A stretch of 64,000 bases of DNA from JACVRW01 sp963733885 (GTDB lineage: Bacteria > Actinomycetota > Thermoleophilia > Solirubrobacterales > Thermoleophilaceae). Of this stretch, positions 26,720 to 36,693 are shown one piece after another (the stretch's first letter is position 1; each line of letters begins with the position of its first letter). The notes under the pieces were generated by a model. The model saw only the letters and a program-made list of their open reading frames with translations. It did no database searches and was not told where the DNA came from. Position numbers and translations under genes: made by a program. The stretch spans positions 248,001-312,000 of the forward strand of contig CAVTES010000006.1 in the NCBI GenBank assembly GCA_963733885.1, given 5' to 3'.

Positions 26720-27002
26720 GGCATCTCCTGGTTCAAGGTCGCTATCGGGTTCCTGTTTCTCGTGATGGCCGCCAACCAATGGAGGAAGCGACCGAAGGGA
26801 CGGCCAGGAACCCGAGACCCCGAAATGGACGGCCACCATCGACACCGCAACACCGGCGGAGGCGGCGCTGCTCGGCGCCGCGCTCTCCGGCGCGAACCCG
26901 AAGAACCTGGCGCTCACCCTCGCCGCTGCCGCATCGATCGCCGAGGCTGGGCTGGATCAAGCCGACAAGTCCGGTTGGCGAGCGCACGATAACCGCGCAT
27001 AG
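26720..27002 (+). pseudogene. Remnant of a GAP-family membrane protein (Sap/sulfolipid-addressing type)
   Basis: Two frames together read like the middle of a GAP-family protein. ISWFKVAIGFLFLVMAANQW lies in one frame. KWTATIDTATPAEAALLGAA and NPKNLALTLAAAASIAEAGL lie in the other, ending at TAG 27000-27002. About 100 N-terminal residues and the C-terminal helices are missing, and a frame break lies near 26815-26823. There is no usable start codon. This is a decayed fragment. Confidence 0.65.
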
Positions 27003-27032
27003 ACTGTCGCCAACGGAGGGAGAGGGTCGTCG

Positions 27033-27206
27033 GTGCAGGTTCCAGCCCCGTTCGAAGACGAGCGCGCTACGAGCATCGAGCATGCGCTCGAGCTGATCTC
27101 AGGCCAGATCTGCCCCTGCACGGGCTACGCAACGCTCGTCCGCTCGATTCGCCGGGCGGCCGAGCATTCGAATCAGGAGGTCTCAGGCCGATGGTCAATA
27201 CCGTGA
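27033..27206 (+). pseudogene. Chimeric minigene: coxM start fused to coxS end
   Basis: Open frame of 57 codons with GTG start and a good GGAGGGAGAGG site upstream. Its first 22 residues (VQVPAPFEDERATSIEHALE...) resemble the start of the CoxM at 29214 (VQTPAPFAYERATSVDGAIE). The rest (ISGQICPCTGYATLVRSIRR AAEH) resembles the end of the CoxS at 30093 (ISGAICRCTGYKNIVAAIQW AAEH). This is what an internal deletion across a coxM-coxS pair would leave. It lacks the first 2Fe-2S motif and cannot be a working subunit. It overlaps the next gene by 16 bases. Confidence 0.65.
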
Positions 27207-27457
27207 TCGGTGCCTCCACGGGCTGGTGGGTGGGGCTCGTGCTCGGCATCGTCGTGATAGCCGTGGCGGCAGTCATCGTGATCGTGATCGTGAACCTGGC
27301 ACGGAAGATCGCGGGCCAGGCGCGAGCCGCGGTCGAGGGCGTCGAGGTGGTGCGCGCGCAGACCGACGAGCTCGGCGGGATCGCGCGGATCAACGACTCC
27401 GGAGTCAGGATCCTGCACTCGGCGCGCGCGCTTCGAAAGGTGGCGGTCGGAAAATGA
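27191..27457 (+). CDS. Small single-pass membrane protein A upstream of the cox genes
   Basis: Protein of 88 residues with one membrane helix at about residues 11-35 (GWWVGLVLGIVVIAVAAVIV...). A cytoplasmic-type helical tail follows, with VEGVEVVRAQTDELGGIARI. No family recognised. AGGAGG lies eight bases before the ATG. The stop overlaps the next ATG (ATGA). It is the first of five consecutive genes for small membrane-anchored proteins leading into coxMSL. Confidence 0.65.
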   Translation: MVNTVIGASTGWWVGLVLGIVVIAVAAVIVIVIVNLARKIAGQARAAVEGVEVVRAQTDELGGIARINDSGVRILHSARALRKVAVGK

Positions 27458-27738
27458 GCCTCGCGGTATCGAACAACACCCTGTGGGCGATCTCGCTCGG
27501 GATCGGCCTCGTCGCCGCTCTGGTCGTCGCGTACCTCCTGAGCGTCCTGGTCAGGAGCGTCGTCGACATCGACACGTCCATCGGCCGCCTGCTGGAGGTG
27601 GCAGGCAAGGTCGGCGGGAACTCGTCCAACATCCCCCAGCTCGAGGCGACGGCCCCGGTGCTGGGCCTGATCGTGGACGAGGCGGTGGTCCAGGATCGCT
27701 ATATGAACGCCCTGACCGACGGGTACGGTGAGTCATGA
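27454..27738 (+). CDS. Small single-pass membrane protein B upstream of the cox genes
   Basis: Protein of 94 residues. One helix spans about residues 9-32 (LWAISLGIGLVAALVVAYLL), then an amphipathic tail with IDTSIGRLLEVAGKVGGNSS. The arrangement resembles protein A, but sequence identity is too low to call them paralogues by eye. Starts and stops overlap its neighbours as ATGA on both sides, which implies translational coupling. Function unknown. Confidence 0.65.
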   Translation: MSLAVSNNTLWAISLGIGLVAALVVAYLLSVLVRSVVDIDTSIGRLLEVAGKVGGNSSNIPQLEATAPVLGLIVDEAVVQDRYMNALTDGYGES

Positions 27739-28013
27739 GCGACACCGACCTGCTCGTGCTGCTCAGTGTGCTGCTCGCCGTGGTGGTGGTGGCCGTGCTC
27801 GCTGTGGCGTTGATCGTGATCCGCGCCCGCTTGGAGTCGGCCTCGGAGGGACTCGCCACGCTCGCAGAGGCCCTCGAGACCGTCGAGGGCGAGCACCTGC
27901 GCCCGCTCGAGCCCGCCGTCAAGGCGATCAACGCCAAGTTCGACGTCATCGTGGGCGCGTTCCCGGGCATCGCCGCCAAGGCAGCGGTGGTCGCCGAGAG
28001 GAGGCCGCGATGA
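27735..28013 (+). CDS. Small single-pass membrane protein C upstream of the cox genes
   Basis: Protein of 92 residues. The N-terminal helix (LLVLLSVLLAVVVVAVLAVA) is followed by a long predicted coiled or amphipathic helix (ARLESASEGLATLAEALETV). The pattern (helix at the N-terminus, then heptad-like Leu/Ala spacing) recalls small membrane-tethered coiled-coil proteins. ATGA overlaps couple it to both neighbours. No known family recognised. Confidence 0.65.
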   Translation: MSDTDLLVLLSVLLAVVVVAVLAVALIVIRARLESASEGLATLAEALETVEGEHLRPLEPAVKAINAKFDVIVGAFPGIAAKAAVVAERRPR

Positions 28014-28270
28014 CCCTGTGGTGGATCGGCAACGCGCTCCTGCTCCTCGCGGTCCTGCCGGTCGTCGTGTATCTCCTGAAGGGTGTGCTCGACGCCGCCC
28101 GCAGCATCGTGCCGAGCGTCCGGAAGATCGCCGATGCAGCGAACGCCGGGTCGAACGACCTCGACGCGGTTCCGCTGCTGCTCACGACGCAGGACCAGGT
28201 CAGGCAAACGGTCGAGGTGGTCGCGAACTACGGCGGCTCGCTCGACGTAATAGTCGATGACGCGAGCTGA
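28010..28270 (+). CDS. Small single-pass membrane protein D upstream of the cox genes
   Basis: Protein of 86 residues with a membrane helix right at the N-terminus (WWIGNALLLLAVLPVVVYLL). A soluble tail follows with ARSIVPSVRKIADAANAGSN and QVRQTVEVVANYGG. The ATG overlaps the previous stop. Thirteen bases then separate it from the last and largest gene of the set, which has its own GAGGAGGA site. Function unknown. Confidence 0.65.
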   Translation: MTLWWIGNALLLLAVLPVVVYLLKGVLDAARSIVPSVRKIADAANAGSNDLDAVPLLLTTQDQVRQTVEVVANYGGSLDVIVDDAS

Positions 28271-28282
28271 GGAGGAGGAACC

Positions 28283-29197
28283 GTGCCGGCAGCAGGCGTA
28301 GTCACCATCATCGCGGTCGTGCTGATCGTGCTCGCGCTCGTCTACTACCTCGTCTCCACGATCGTCGCGCTCAGGCAGATCACCGCCGGCCTCGACGAGG
28401 CCATCGCGGGCGTCGGGGGGATCATCGAGAAGAGCGCCCCGGTGGAAGGGGTCGTGAATGACATCAACGGGAACCTCGACGCGGGCGTTGACCTGCTCGA
28501 GGGCCTGCTCGTCAAGAAGGCCGGGCTCGTGGACGCCGTGGGCCTGGTCGAGGGGCTTTATCCGGGAGCCGCCGCGGAGGGGCTTCGGAACTTCCCCGAC
28601 AGCAAGAACGTCACGCCGCCGCGGATCGCGGAGGTGTACACGAAGGGAACGCTCACGCTCGCCCGGCTCGGCCGGGAGGCGCCGATCGCCGCCGCCAGCC
28701 CCAACGGGCCGGTGCTTCGGAACGTGGAGGGCGGCAGCCTCGACGCGCGCTCCCTCTATCCCGAGACCCGCCAGTCGCGACCCCAGAGGCTGCCTCGCTC
28801 GCCGGTCATAGGCACCGGTGCACCGGTGCAGTACCCCCCAAGCGAGCAGCGCGGCGGGACGACGCCGGACGAAGGCGAGATCCGCGAGAAGGGCCCGTGG
28901 GCCGAGACCGCCGCCGAGGGCATCGTGCCCGGCGAGCTCGGAGGATCCGACGCGCCGCGCGAGATGCTGGCGGAGGATCCGCAGCTCGGCAGCCCGGTGC
29001 TGGGACAAACGACCGGATCGGACGAGCCGGCGACCGAGAGCGGCATCGACCCGAGTACCGGCGACGAGGCCGACGCGACCTCCGATGCCGGCCCAGAGCA
29101 GCCGGAGGGAGCGGAACCCGACCTGAAGGACGCGGCGGCCGCGCCTCGCCAGGTCGACGCCAACTCGGCTGACACCAAGAACGACTCGAACGCGTAA
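28283..29197 (+). CDS. Membrane-anchored protein E with long disordered tail, upstream of coxM
   Basis: Protein of 304 residues. An N-terminal helix (VVTIIAVVLIVLALVYYLVS) precedes an amphipathic helical region to about residue 110. About 170 residues rich in Pro, Gly, Glu and Asp follow and look disordered (ending DSNA). It is the largest member of the five-gene membrane set and ends 16 bases before coxM, behind which an AGGAGAG site serves the enzyme operon. A tether or assembly platform for the enzyme is possible, but that is inference. No family recognised. Confidence 0.65.
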   Translation: MPAAGVVTIIAVVLIVLALVYYLVSTIVALRQITAGLDEAIAGVGGIIEKSAPVEGVVNDINGNLDAGVDLLEGLLVKKAGLVDAVGLVEGLYPGAAAEGLRNFPDSKNVTPPRIAEVYTKGTLTLARLGREAPIAAASPNGPVLRNVEGGSLDARSLYPETRQSRPQRLPRSPVIGTGAPVQYPPSEQRGGTTPDEGEIREKGPWAETAAEGIVPGELGGSDAPREMLAEDPQLGSPVLGQTTGSDEPATESGIDPSTGDEADATSDAGPEQPEGAEPDLKDAAAAPRQVDANSADTKNDSNA

Positions 29198-29213
29198 CGA
29201 CAGGAGAGACCTC

Positions 29214-30089
29214 GTGCAGACCCCCGCGCCCTTCGCCTACGAGCGTGCCACCAGCGTCGACGGCGCCATCGAGGCGCTCCTGCGGCTCGGCTCCGAGGCG
29301 CGGCTCATCGCCGGCGGGCACAGCCTCCTGCCGATGATGAAGCTCCGCCTCGCGAATCCCGAGCACCTGATCGACATCAACGACCTCCACGAGCTGTCCT
29401 ATATCCGCGAGGAGGGCGACGAGCTCCGGATCGGGGCGCTGACACGCCACGTGGAGCTGCTCAAGTCCGAACTGCTCGCCGAGCGCTTCCCCGTCTTCCG
29501 CGACGCCGAGCAGGTGATCGCCGACCCGGTGGTGCGCAACCGCGGCTCGATCGGCGGCTCGCTCTGCCAGGCCGACGCCGCGGAGGACCTGTCCGCGGTC
29601 TGCTCGGCGCTGAAGGGAAGCGCCGTGATCCGCGGTAGCGGCGGCGAGCGGGTCGTCTCGCTGGACGAGTTCTACATCGGCCCGTTCATGACCGCGGTGG
29701 GCGAGGGCGAGATGCTGACCGAGGTGCGGCTGCCGCTGCGCCGCGGGGCCGGCAGCGCCCACGAGAAGGTCGAGCGGCGGGCCGGTGACTGGGCGGTCGC
29801 CGCGGCGTCGGCCGCCGTGTGGGTCGAGGGCGGCACGATCGCCGACGCCGGCGTGGCGCTCAGCGCGGTGGGACCGACCACCGTCCACGTGACGCGCGCG
29901 GACGAGGTCCTGCGCGGCAAGGCGCCGTCGGAGGGGCTCTTCGAGCAGGCGGGCGAGATCGCGTCGGAGGATTGCGCCCCGGTGCCGGACGGCCGGGGGC
30001 CTGTCGACTACAAGCGCCACCTCGCGGGCGTGCTCGTAAAACGCGCCCTTCGCCGCGCCGCGGCCCGTGCGCTGCACCAGGAGGCCTGA
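29214..30089 (+). CDS. coxM: Aerobic CO dehydrogenase medium (FAD) subunit
   Basis: Protein of 291 residues with the two flavin-binding signatures of the xanthine-oxidase family medium subunit, AGGHSLLP (residues 33-40) and RNRGSIGGSLCQADAAEDL. It carries FAD and passes electrons from the Fe-S subunit to the acceptor. The start is a GTG at 29214 with AGGAGAG upstream. It is first in the M-S-L order typical of form I CO dehydrogenases and lies three bases before coxS. Confidence 0.95.
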   Translation: MQTPAPFAYERATSVDGAIEALLRLGSEARLIAGGHSLLPMMKLRLANPEHLIDINDLHELSYIREEGDELRIGALTRHVELLKSELLAERFPVFRDAEQVIADPVVRNRGSIGGSLCQADAAEDLSAVCSALKGSAVIRGSGGERVVSLDEFYIGPFMTAVGEGEMLTEVRLPLRRGAGSAHEKVERRAGDWAVAAASAAVWVEGGTIADAGVALSAVGPTTVHVTRADEVLRGKAPSEGLFEQAGEIASEDCAPVPDGRGPVDYKRHLAGVLVKRALRRAAARALHQEA

Positions 30090-30092
30090 CCC

Positions 30093-30572
30093 ATGCAGGT
30101 GACGATCACGATCAACGGCGAGGCGGTCTCGCGAGAAGTGGAGGCGCGCCAGCTGCTCGTGCACTTCATCCGGGACACGCCCGGGCTGACCGGCACCCAT
30201 TGGGGCTGCGACACCTCCAACTGCGGGGCCTGCGTCGTCTTGATGGACGGCCAGCCGGTCAAGTCGTGCACCGCCCTCGCGGCGATGTGCGAGGGCCACG
30301 AGATCCGGACCGTCGAGTCGCTCGAGGTGAACGGGCAACTCGATCCGGTACAGCAGGGCTTCCACGAGAAGCACGCGCTCCAGTGCGGCTTCTGCACACC
30401 GGGAATGCTCATGACCGGCCGGGCGCTGCTGGACGAGAACCCGAACCCCACCGAGCTCGAGATCCGGACGGCGATCTCGGGCGCCATCTGCCGTTGCACC
30501 GGCTACAAGAACATCGTCGCCGCGATCCAGTGGGCGGCCGAGCACGAAGCCGCCACGAGACAGGAGGCGTGA
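30093..30572 (+). CDS. coxS: Aerobic CO dehydrogenase small (2x 2Fe-2S) subunit
   Basis: Protein of 159 residues. The plant-type 2Fe-2S site is CDTSNCGACVV with its fourth Cys in KSCTALA. The second cluster site is QCGFCTPGM together with ICRCTGY. All eight cysteines are present. It shuttles electrons from the molybdenum site to FAD. The coxL ATG follows three bases after its stop, with AGGAGG just inside the 3' end of coxS. Confidence 0.96.
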   Translation: MQVTITINGEAVSREVEARQLLVHFIRDTPGLTGTHWGCDTSNCGACVVLMDGQPVKSCTALAAMCEGHEIRTVESLEVNGQLDPVQQGFHEKHALQCGFCTPGMLMTGRALLDENPNPTELEIRTAISGAICRCTGYKNIVAAIQWAAEHEAATRQEA

Positions 30573-30574
30573 GG

Positions 30575-32955
<2,381 letters not shown>

Positions 32956-32959
<4 letters not shown>

Positions 32960-33861
32960 TCGGGGAAGCGCTCACCCGCAGGGCTCAGGAGCTCCGAGCG
33001 GAGGGCTCGCCCTTCGTGGTGGCCACCGTGGTGCGGGCGCGACGGCCGGCGAGCGTCGAGCCGGGAACGGCCGGGCTGGTGCTGGAGGACGGGACGATCG
33101 AGGGGTTCATCGGCGGCGTCTGCGCCCAGCACAGCGTGCGCCTCTACTCCCTGATGACGATCGAGAGCGGGGCGCCGCTCCTGCTCCGGATCGATCCGGA
33201 CGCGCCCGAGGAGCCCGTTTCCGACGAGGGCGCGGTCACCGTCCGCAACACCTGCTTGTCGGGTGGCGCGATCGAGGTCTTCCTGGAGCCGGTGCTGCCC
33301 GCGCCCCGCGTGCTCGTGGCCGGCAACTCGCCGGTCGCGGCGGCGCTCCGGACCATCGGGTCCGAGGTCGGGCTCGACGTGGTCGCGGCGCAGGACGTAC
33401 AGGACGCCGTCCTCACTCCGGCGCCCGCCGACCTTGCCCTCGTGGTGGCCTCCCACGGGCAGGACGAGATCGCGATCCTGCGCGCGGGCCTGGAGGCCGG
33501 AGTTCGCTACGTGGGGCTCGTGGCCAGCCCGAAGCGCGGCTCCGCGGTGATCGAGGAGCTGCGTGCCGAGGGCGTTCCCGAGGAGCTGCTCGGCCGGCTC
33601 GAGACCCCGGCGGGGATCGACATCGGCGCGCGCACGCCCCCCGAGGTCGCGCTCACGATCGTCGCGCGGATCGTCGCGGTGCGCCGGGCCGCGCCGAGTG
33701 CCGCTTCGGACACGGCCGTGGACCCAATCTGCGCAATGACCGTGGCGGTGGCCGCCGACACGCCCTCCCTCGAGCACGACGGGGGCACCGTCTACTTTTG
33801 CTCCCCGGGGTGCAGACGACAGTTCGAGGAGCGGCGTGAGCCCGCGCGAAGTGACGGGTGA
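32956..33861 (+). CDS. coxF: XdhC/CoxF-family maturation factor with C-terminal YHS domain
   Basis: Protein of 301 residues. The N-terminal XdhC_CoxI domain includes FVVATVVRARRPASVEPGTA and FIGGVCAQHSV. A Rossmann-like XdhC_C domain follows (VLVAGNSPVAAALRTI, VASHGQDEIAIL, VGLVASPKRG). The last 45 residues are unusual: DPICAMTVAVAADTPSLEHD and YFCSPGCRRQFEERRE form a YHS-type metal-binding domain. The XdhC family helps insert the sulfurated Mo cofactor. The YHS end might handle copper for the Mo-Cu site; that is inference. GTG start overlaps coxL. Confidence 0.88.
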
Positions 33862-34753
33862 GGCGGCGGGCGAGATCCGCCACCTCGTTCCCGACGTAGA
33901 GACCCTGGCCCAGCGGCTCGCGAGCGTGGACTACCTCGTGGACGAGGGCCTGGCCACGTCGATGTACCTAAGCCTCCGCCTGCCCCAGCCGCTTTTGCTC
34001 GAGGGCGAGGCGGGCGTCGGCAAGACGGAGGCAGGCAAGTCGCTGGCGGCCGTCCTCGACACGCCGCTGATCCGCCTGCAGTGCTACGACGGGATCGACG
34101 CGGCGGAGGCGCTGTACGAGTGGAACTACCCGCGCCAGCTGCTGAGCATCCGGCTGGCCGACACGAGCGCAACGAAGCTGACCGAGGAGGACCTGTTCGG
34201 TCCCGACTACCTCATCCGCCGTCCCCTTCTGCGCGCGCTCGAGCACCCGGGGCCGCGCCCGGCCGTGCTGCTCGTCGACGAGATCGATCGCGCCGACGAC
34301 GACTTCGAGGCCTTCCTGCTCGAGCTGCTCGCGGACGCCGCGGTCACGATCCCCGAGATCGGGACCATCCGCGCCACGCACCCGCCGGTGATCGTGCTGA
34401 CATCGAACCGCACGCGCGACCTCCACGACGCGGTCAAGCGCCGCTGCCTCTACCAGTGGATCGACTATCCGAGCCCGCAGCGCGAGGTGGAGATCGTGCG
34501 CCGCCGCGTGAAGGGCGCGTCGGAGACGCTCGCCGTTCAGGTGGCGGCCGCGGTGGCGCGGATACGCGACAGCGACGTCCAGAAGCCGCCCGGCGTCGCC
34601 GAGGCCATCGATTGGGTGGCGGCGCTCGACCTGCTCGGCGTGGAGCAGCTCGACGAGGAGGCCGTGGAGCGAACGCTCGGCACGGTGCTGAAGTACAGCG
34701 AGGACCAGGAGGTGGTCCGCACGGCGGGGTTGGAGCGCCTCGTGGCGCCATGA
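33836..34753 (+). CDS. coxD: MoxR-type AAA+ ATPase, CO dehydrogenase maturation
   Basis: ATPase of 305 residues with Walker A GEAGVGKT (57-64), Walker B VLLVDEIDRAD and sensor 1 VLTSNRTRDLHDA, as in MoxR/CoxD chaperone ATPases. CoxD works with CoxE to build the sulfur-copper part of the active site in studied form I systems. The GTG start lies 26 bases inside coxF, and the stop overlaps coxE (ATGA). All motor motifs are intact. Confidence 0.93.
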   Translation: MSPREVTGEAAGEIRHLVPDVETLAQRLASVDYLVDEGLATSMYLSLRLPQPLLLEGEAGVGKTEAGKSLAAVLDTPLIRLQCYDGIDAAEALYEWNYPRQLLSIRLADTSATKLTEEDLFGPDYLIRRPLLRALEHPGPRPAVLLVDEIDRADDDFEAFLLELLADAAVTIPEIGTIRATHPPVIVLTSNRTRDLHDAVKRRCLYQWIDYPSPQREVEIVRRRVKGASETLAVQVAAAVARIRDSDVQKPPGVAEAIDWVAALDLLGVEQLDEEAVERTLGTVLKYSEDQEVVRTAGLERLVAP

Positions 34754-36069
34754 TCGTGCGCACGATCTATTTGGACCTGCCGCGCACGGCCGCCGCCTTC
34801 ACCCGGCGGCTGCATGACGCGGGGCTTCCCATGACGTCCGAGCGAGCCGCGCGCCTCGCGGAGGCGCTGGCTCTGGTGAAGCCCATCTCTACGACGCGGC
34901 TCTACTGGACGGCCCGCGCGGTCCTGATCTCGGATCAAGCACAGGTGAAGACCTTCGACGCCGTCTTCTTCCATGTGTTCGGCTCTCGGAAGCTTCAAAC
35001 CGAGCTCGAACCCGAGGACGTCGAGGCCACCCGCGCCGCTGAGCCGAGCCCGGCAACCGAGAGCCCGGGCGAGCAGGGTGTCGGCGGGGTCGACTTCTCG
35101 ACAGCCTCCTCGAGCGGCGGGGACGCTACGCGGGAGGTTCCTGTCCCGATGGCCGCAAGCGACGAGGAGGTCCTGCGCGGCAAGCGCTTCGACGCCCTCA
35201 CCCCCGACGAGCTCGCGCAGCTGTACCGGCTGATGGGCCGCCTCGAGGTCGCGACCCCCACGCGCCGCACCCGCCGTGCGGAGCGCGATCGGCGGGGCGA
35301 GCGCATGGACATGCGACGCACGCTCAGGGGGAGCATGCGCACCGCCGGCGACCCCATCCGCCTGGCGCGGCGGCGCCGGCGCGTCGTTCGCCGTCGGATG
35401 GTGATGCTGTGCGACATCTCGGGCTCGATGGAGCCCTACGCGCGCGCGTACCTGCAGTTCCTCACCTGCGCCGCCGGCAGCGGGCCGAACGCCGAGACCT
35501 TCGTGTTCGCCACGCGCCTGACCCGCCTGACCCGCGCGCTGCGCTCCCGCAGCCCGGAGCGGGCCATCCAACGCGCCGCGGCGGCCGCGCCGGACTGGTC
35601 GAGCGGGACCCGGATCGGCGATGCGCTGAAGGCCTTCAACGACCGCCACGGCAGGCGGGGCATGGCTCGCGGCGCCGTGGTGGTGATCCTGTCCGACGGC
35701 TGGGAGCGCGGCGACCCCGCCCTGGTGGCGCGCGAGATGGAGCGGCTGTCACGTCTGGCCTACCGGATCGTGTGGGTGAACCCGCGCTCGGGAGCGAGCG
35801 GGTTCTCGCCGAGGGCCGGCGGGATGGCGGCGGCGCTGCCGCACTGCGACGCGCTCGTGAGCGGCCACAGCCTGGAGGCACTCGACGAGGTGGTGCAGGC
35901 GATCGGCGCCGATCTCACGACACCCACCCCGGAGCTCGAGCCCGAGCCCGAGGAGGAGCCGTGGGCGAGCGCCACACCGGTCCAGGGCAGCTCCGTAGCG
36001 ATGCCGAGCGGATATGGGCCGAGCAGGGGAAGGACGACGCCCGGCTGGGGGCCCGATGCAAGCGAGTGA
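34750..36069 (+). CDS. coxE: VWA-domain protein, CO dehydrogenase maturation
   Basis: Protein of 439 residues. The N-terminal half is the CoxE/VWA-CoxE region. The VWA domain carries the metal-ion site LCDISGSMEPYARAY (DxSxS), with GTRIGDALKAFN and VVVILSDGWERGDP as further site segments. The C-terminal 50 residues are Pro/Glu-rich and likely disordered. MoxR-VWA pairs act as metal-insertion chaperones, here with coxD just upstream. Intact and full length. Confidence 0.92.
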   Translation: MIVRTIYLDLPRTAAAFTRRLHDAGLPMTSERAARLAEALALVKPISTTRLYWTARAVLISDQAQVKTFDAVFFHVFGSRKLQTELEPEDVEATRAAEPSPATESPGEQGVGGVDFSTASSSGGDATREVPVPMAASDEEVLRGKRFDALTPDELAQLYRLMGRLEVATPTRRTRRAERDRRGERMDMRRTLRGSMRTAGDPIRLARRRRRVVRRRMVMLCDISGSMEPYARAYLQFLTCAAGSGPNAETFVFATRLTRLTRALRSRSPERAIQRAAAAAPDWSSGTRIGDALKAFNDRHGRRGMARGAVVVILSDGWERGDPALVAREMERLSRLAYRIVWVNPRSGASGFSPRAGGMAAALPHCDALVSGHSLEALDEVVQAIGADLTTPTPELEPEPEEEPWASATPVQGSSVAMPSGYGPSRGRTTPGWGPDASE

Positions 36070-36238
36070 GCGGCAGGGGAAGATGACGTGCATCTACCCG
36101 GGCTGCGAGCGCCCGGCGGTGCCCCCGCACCCGCTCGGCGGGCCGCAACCGAGCTTCTGCGACCTGGAGGAGCACAACGCGCTGACCGCCCACCAAGAGC
36201 GCCGGCGCCTGGAGCGAGAGGGGACGAAGCGTGGCTGA
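36056..36238 (+). CDS. Small cysteine-rich (zinc-finger-like) protein in the cox operon
   Basis: Protein of about 60 residues with CIYPGCERPAVPPHPLGG and FCDLEEHNALTAHQERRR. Two Cys five residues apart, a third Cys and a His could make one zinc site. It overlaps coxE by 14 bases and the next gene by 8. The tight packing says it is translated with the cox genes. No family recognised. It may be an assembly or regulatory helper. Confidence 0.55.
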   Translation: MQASERQGKMTCIYPGCERPAVPPHPLGGPQPSFCDLEEHNALTAHQERRRLEREGTKRG

Positions 36239-36686
36239 CGAGGCATATCGAGCGGTCTTCCTGCGCGTGCACCCGACGGGGAAGATGGTGCTCAGCCTGA
36301 CCACGGAGCCCGACGGCAAAGAGGGCCGCTACGCACAGCTGGTCGCCGAGGAGCTCGGCGTCCCACCCCTCGACGTGAAGGTCGTGCCCGCGGACACCAA
36401 CCGGTTCGGGGAGGGCCACGGCTTCAACACCAGCCCGTCCGACGGAACCCAGGCCGCGATCGCGAGCGCCACCGGCAAGATTCGCGACAAGGCGCAGCTT
36501 CTGGCCGGCGTGGCGCTGGAGACGGAGCCGGACGGCCTCGCGTGGGAGAACGGCGCCTTCGTCGCCGGTGGGGACGCCGGGCGGGCGCAAACGATCGCGG
36601 AGATCGCCCTCTATGCGCACGGTTCCGGCGCCCTGCCGCAGGGGGTGGAGGGCGGGCTCGACGCGCAGACCGTCTACAGGGACTAG
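36231..36686 (+). CDS. Orphan CoxL-like domain (MoCo-binding segment only)
   Basis: Protein of 151 residues that aligns by eye to residues about 490-630 of the CoxL encoded at 30575. Compare LRVHPTGKMVLSLTTEPDGK with LRVHPSGKAVVSLSAQTQGQ, QLVAEELGVPPLDVKV with QIVAEELGIPPEDVQV, and GVEGGLDAQTVY with GMEGGLDAQVIY. It has no active-site Cys loop and no base Glu, so it cannot oxidise CO alone. The frame is clean, with a GTG start overlapping the small zinc-like gene. It could be a frozen remnant or a chaperone-like decoy domain. Confidence 0.7.
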   Translation: MADEAYRAVFLRVHPTGKMVLSLTTEPDGKEGRYAQLVAEELGVPPLDVKVVPADTNRFGEGHGFNTSPSDGTQAAIASATGKIRDKAQLLAGVALETEPDGLAWENGAFVAGGDAGRAQTIAEIALYAHGSGALPQGVEGGLDAQTVYRD

Positions 36687-36693
36687 TGGTCGA

